Source: Hyphomicrobiales bacterium (lineage in GTDB: Bacteria; Pseudomonadota; Alphaproteobacteria; Rhizobiales; Rhizobiaceae). From it: a stretch of 64,000 nt of DNA. The notes beneath the pieces were generated by a model that was not told where the DNA came from, did not search any database, and saw only the letters and a list, made by a program, of their open reading frames with translations. The position numbers and the translations under genes were made by a program. The stretch spans positions 62,001 through 126,000 of the forward strand of contig UCIT01000036.1 in assembly GCA_900472625.1 (NCBI GenBank), read 5' to 3'. This document shows, one piece after another, positions 62,597 to 64,000 of the stretch; within the stretch, counting starts at the first letter, position 1; every line of letters begins with the position of its first letter.

Positions 62597-63247
62597 CTAA
62601 AGCTTCGAAAGGATCGCTTCGATCTCGCCGGTGACGTGATCGATGTCGGCCATGCCATCCACCGACTTCAACTTGCCCTTGGCATAGTAGTAGCCGATCA
62701 GAGGAGATGTTTCTTTGTAATAGGCCTGAAGGCGGGTGACCACCGTCTCGGCATTGTCATCGGGACGACGCTTGAAATGCGTCGATCCGCAACGATCGCA
62801 GACACCCTCGACCGAAGGCTTGTTGTCCGTATCGTGATAGCCGGCGCCGCAGTTGGCGCATGTGTAACGACCGGACACGCGATGCGCGAGAATGCCGTCG
62901 TCGACCACGATCTGGATCACCGAGGACAGCTCAAGGCCCTTTTCCTTCAGCATGGCTTCCGTCGCGTCCGCCTGTACCAGCGTCCGCGGAAAGCCATCGA
63001 GAATGAAGCCCTTGGCACAGTCCGGCTGATCGAGCCGCTCGGAGATGATGGCGTTGACCACCTCGTCCGGAACCAGCTTGCCGGCCTTCATCAATGCGTC
63101 TGCACGTTTACCAACCTCTGTACCGGCCTGGACGGCTGCACGGAGCATGTCACCAGTGGAAAGTTGCGGAATGCCGTACTTTTCCACGATCCGCTGAGCC
63201 TGGGTCCCCTTACCCGCGCCCGGCGGCCCTAAAAGTATAAGTCTCAT
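62597..63247 (-). CDS. adk: Adenylate kinase with zinc-type LID
   Basis: Adenylate kinase interconverts ATP, ADP and AMP. The 216-residue long-form enzyme has the P-loop GPPGAGKG at 7-14 and FILDGFPRT at 81-89. Its LID domain has four cysteines (Cys130, 133, 150, 153), the structural zinc site found in many Gram-positive and some alphaproteobacterial enzymes but absent from E. coli Adk. Its ATG overlaps the secY stop (ATGA). The secY-adk order is common. Confidence 0.97.
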   Translation of the reverse strand: MRLILLGPPGAGKGTQAQRIVEKYGIPQLSTGDMLRAAVQAGTEVGKRADALMKAGKLVPDEVVNAIISERLDQPDCAKGFILDGFPRTLVQADATEAMLKEKGLELSSVIQIVVDDGILAHRVSGRYTCANCGAGYHDTDNKPSVEGVCDRCGSTHFKRRPDDNAETVVTRLQAYYKETSPLIGYYYAKGKLKSVDGMADIDHVTGEIEAILSKL

Positions 63248-64000
63248 CGCCCCCGCTTCCCTCCACGCAACTTCGATTTCTTGATCAGGCCTTCATATTG
63301 CTGCGCGATCAAGTGCCCCTGGATCTGTGCAACCGTATCAAGAGTTACGCTAACGACGATCAAAAGCGAAGTGCCACCAAGGGATAATGGAATCCCGGTC
63401 TGCGACACAAGAATTTCAGGAAGAATACAGACGAACACCAGATAGATCGCGCCGATGACCGTGATGCGGGTCAGAACGTAATCGATGTATTCCGCGGTGC
63501 GTTCGCCGGGACGGATGCCCGGGATGAAGCCGCCGTGCTTCTTCAGATTGTCGGCCGTGTCCTTCGGATTGAAGACGATGGCCGTGTAGAAGAAGGCGAA
63601 GAAGGCGATCAGCAGACCGTAGAGAAGCATGTAGAGCGGCTGGCCGTGACCGAGTGCTGCGACGATCGACGTGATCCATGGCGGCATGTTCGTCGTGCTG
63701 GCGAAGCCTGCGATAGTTGCCGGCAGCAGCAGCAGCGAGGACGAGAAGATCGCAGGGATAACGCCCGACGTGTTGAGCTTCAGCGGCAGATGCGAGGTAT
63801 CGCCCTGGAACATGCGATTGCCGACCTGGCGCTTCGGATACTGGATCAGAAGACGGCGCTGCGCACGCTCGACGAAGACGATGACGGCGATCACGGCGAT
63901 GGCAACGATGATGACTGCGAGAATCAACGTCGTGGACAGGGCGCCGGTGCGGCCGAGTTCAAGGGTGCCGGCAAGAGCGGTGGGAAGACCAGCTGCAATG
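63244..64000 (-). CDS. secY: Preprotein translocase subunit SecY, C-terminal part (runs off the window)
   Basis: This is the C-terminal 251 residues of SecY, the channel of the general secretion pathway. The N-terminal part lies beyond base 64000. Visible are the later membrane helices, the cytoplasmic loop VERAQRRLLIQYPKRQVGNR, the LPLKLNTSGVIPAIFSSSLL segment, and the GFIPGIRPGERTAEYIDYVL loop. The C-terminus SKLRGGKRGR is basic. It is translationally coupled to adk and belongs to the spc operon. Confidence 0.96.
   Translation of the reverse strand, partial: IAAGLPTALAGTLELGRTGALSTTLILAVIIVAIAVIAVIVFVERAQRRLLIQYPKRQVGNRMFQGDTSHLPLKLNTSGVIPAIFSSSLLLLPATIAGFASTTNMPPWITSIVAALGHGQPLYMLLYGLLIAFFAFFYTAIVFNPKDTADNLKKHGGFIPGIRPGERTAEYIDYVLTRITVIGAIYLVFVCILPEILVSQTGIPLSLGGTSLLIVVSVTLDTVAQIQGHLIAQQYEGLIKKSKLRGGKRGR

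Overview
The window is a piece of the main chromosome of an alphaproteobacterium of the Rhizobiaceae (Rhizobium, Neorhizobium, Agrobacterium, Sinorhizobium group). This rests on the unsplit 14-gene nuo operon with a NuoE that carries a long C-terminal extension, the dctA/dctBD arrangement, an FMN riboswitch in front of a RibN-type transporter, a short type-2 ArgC, and the lon-hup and clpP-clpX order. The genus cannot be fixed from sequence reading alone. Nearly all of it is ordinary core genome. I see no prophage, insertion sequence, CRISPR array or other clear island.

Region by region. (1) 1-17,671, minus strand: one long operon nuoABCD-(small secreted protein)-nuoEF-(helix-hairpin-helix protein)-nuoGHIJKLMN-birA-rnj, encoding proton-pumping NADH dehydrogenase plus biotin ligase and RNase J, the latter cut by the window edge. 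(2) 17.7-19.3 kb: a gene-poor kilobase, two nearly identical tRNA-Asp genes and tRNA-Val. (3) 19.4-25.7 kb: methyltransferase, DUF3833 protein, aldo/keto reductase, a secreted phytase-like protein behind a strong PHO box, ribN behind an FMN riboswitch, and HU. (4) 25.9-31 kb: the protease cluster lon, clpX, clpP. (5) 31.3-40.6 kb: a diguanylate cyclase, an orphan P450, the C4-dicarboxylate system dctA <> dctBD with a sigma-54 promoter and tandem DctD-type sites, an SDR/MarR divergent pair and a cupin. (6) 40.6-45 kb: metY, a CoA-binding protein, a small secreted protein, an EamA transporter and a crotonase-fold protein. (7) 45.2-51 kb: rplM-rpsI, a toxin-antitoxin pair whose toxin frame is broken, speB, argC, a TauE/SafE permease and DoxX. 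(8) 50.5-59.8 kb: a TM micro-protein, a DapA-like protein lacking the Schiff-base lysine, small proteins, rarA-degP, a YkvA/LprI-like pair, ilvD and msrPQ. (9) 59.9-64 kb, minus strand: the distal part of the spc/alpha ribosomal operon, secY (partial)-adk-rpsM-rpsK-rpoA-rplQ.

The best-supported regulatory finds are the FMN riboswitch, the PHO box of three 11-bp-phased units, the dctA sigma-54 promoter with two phased upstream sites, and the toxin promoter with a perfect palindrome over its -10 and a predicted start point at the ATG. The least explained genes are the two extra proteins inside the nuo operon, which share a theme with the NuoE tail, and the catalytically altered DapA-like and crotonase-like paralogs. 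I did not find a clearly new multi-gene system. The nuo-embedded helix-hairpin-helix pair is the closest candidate.
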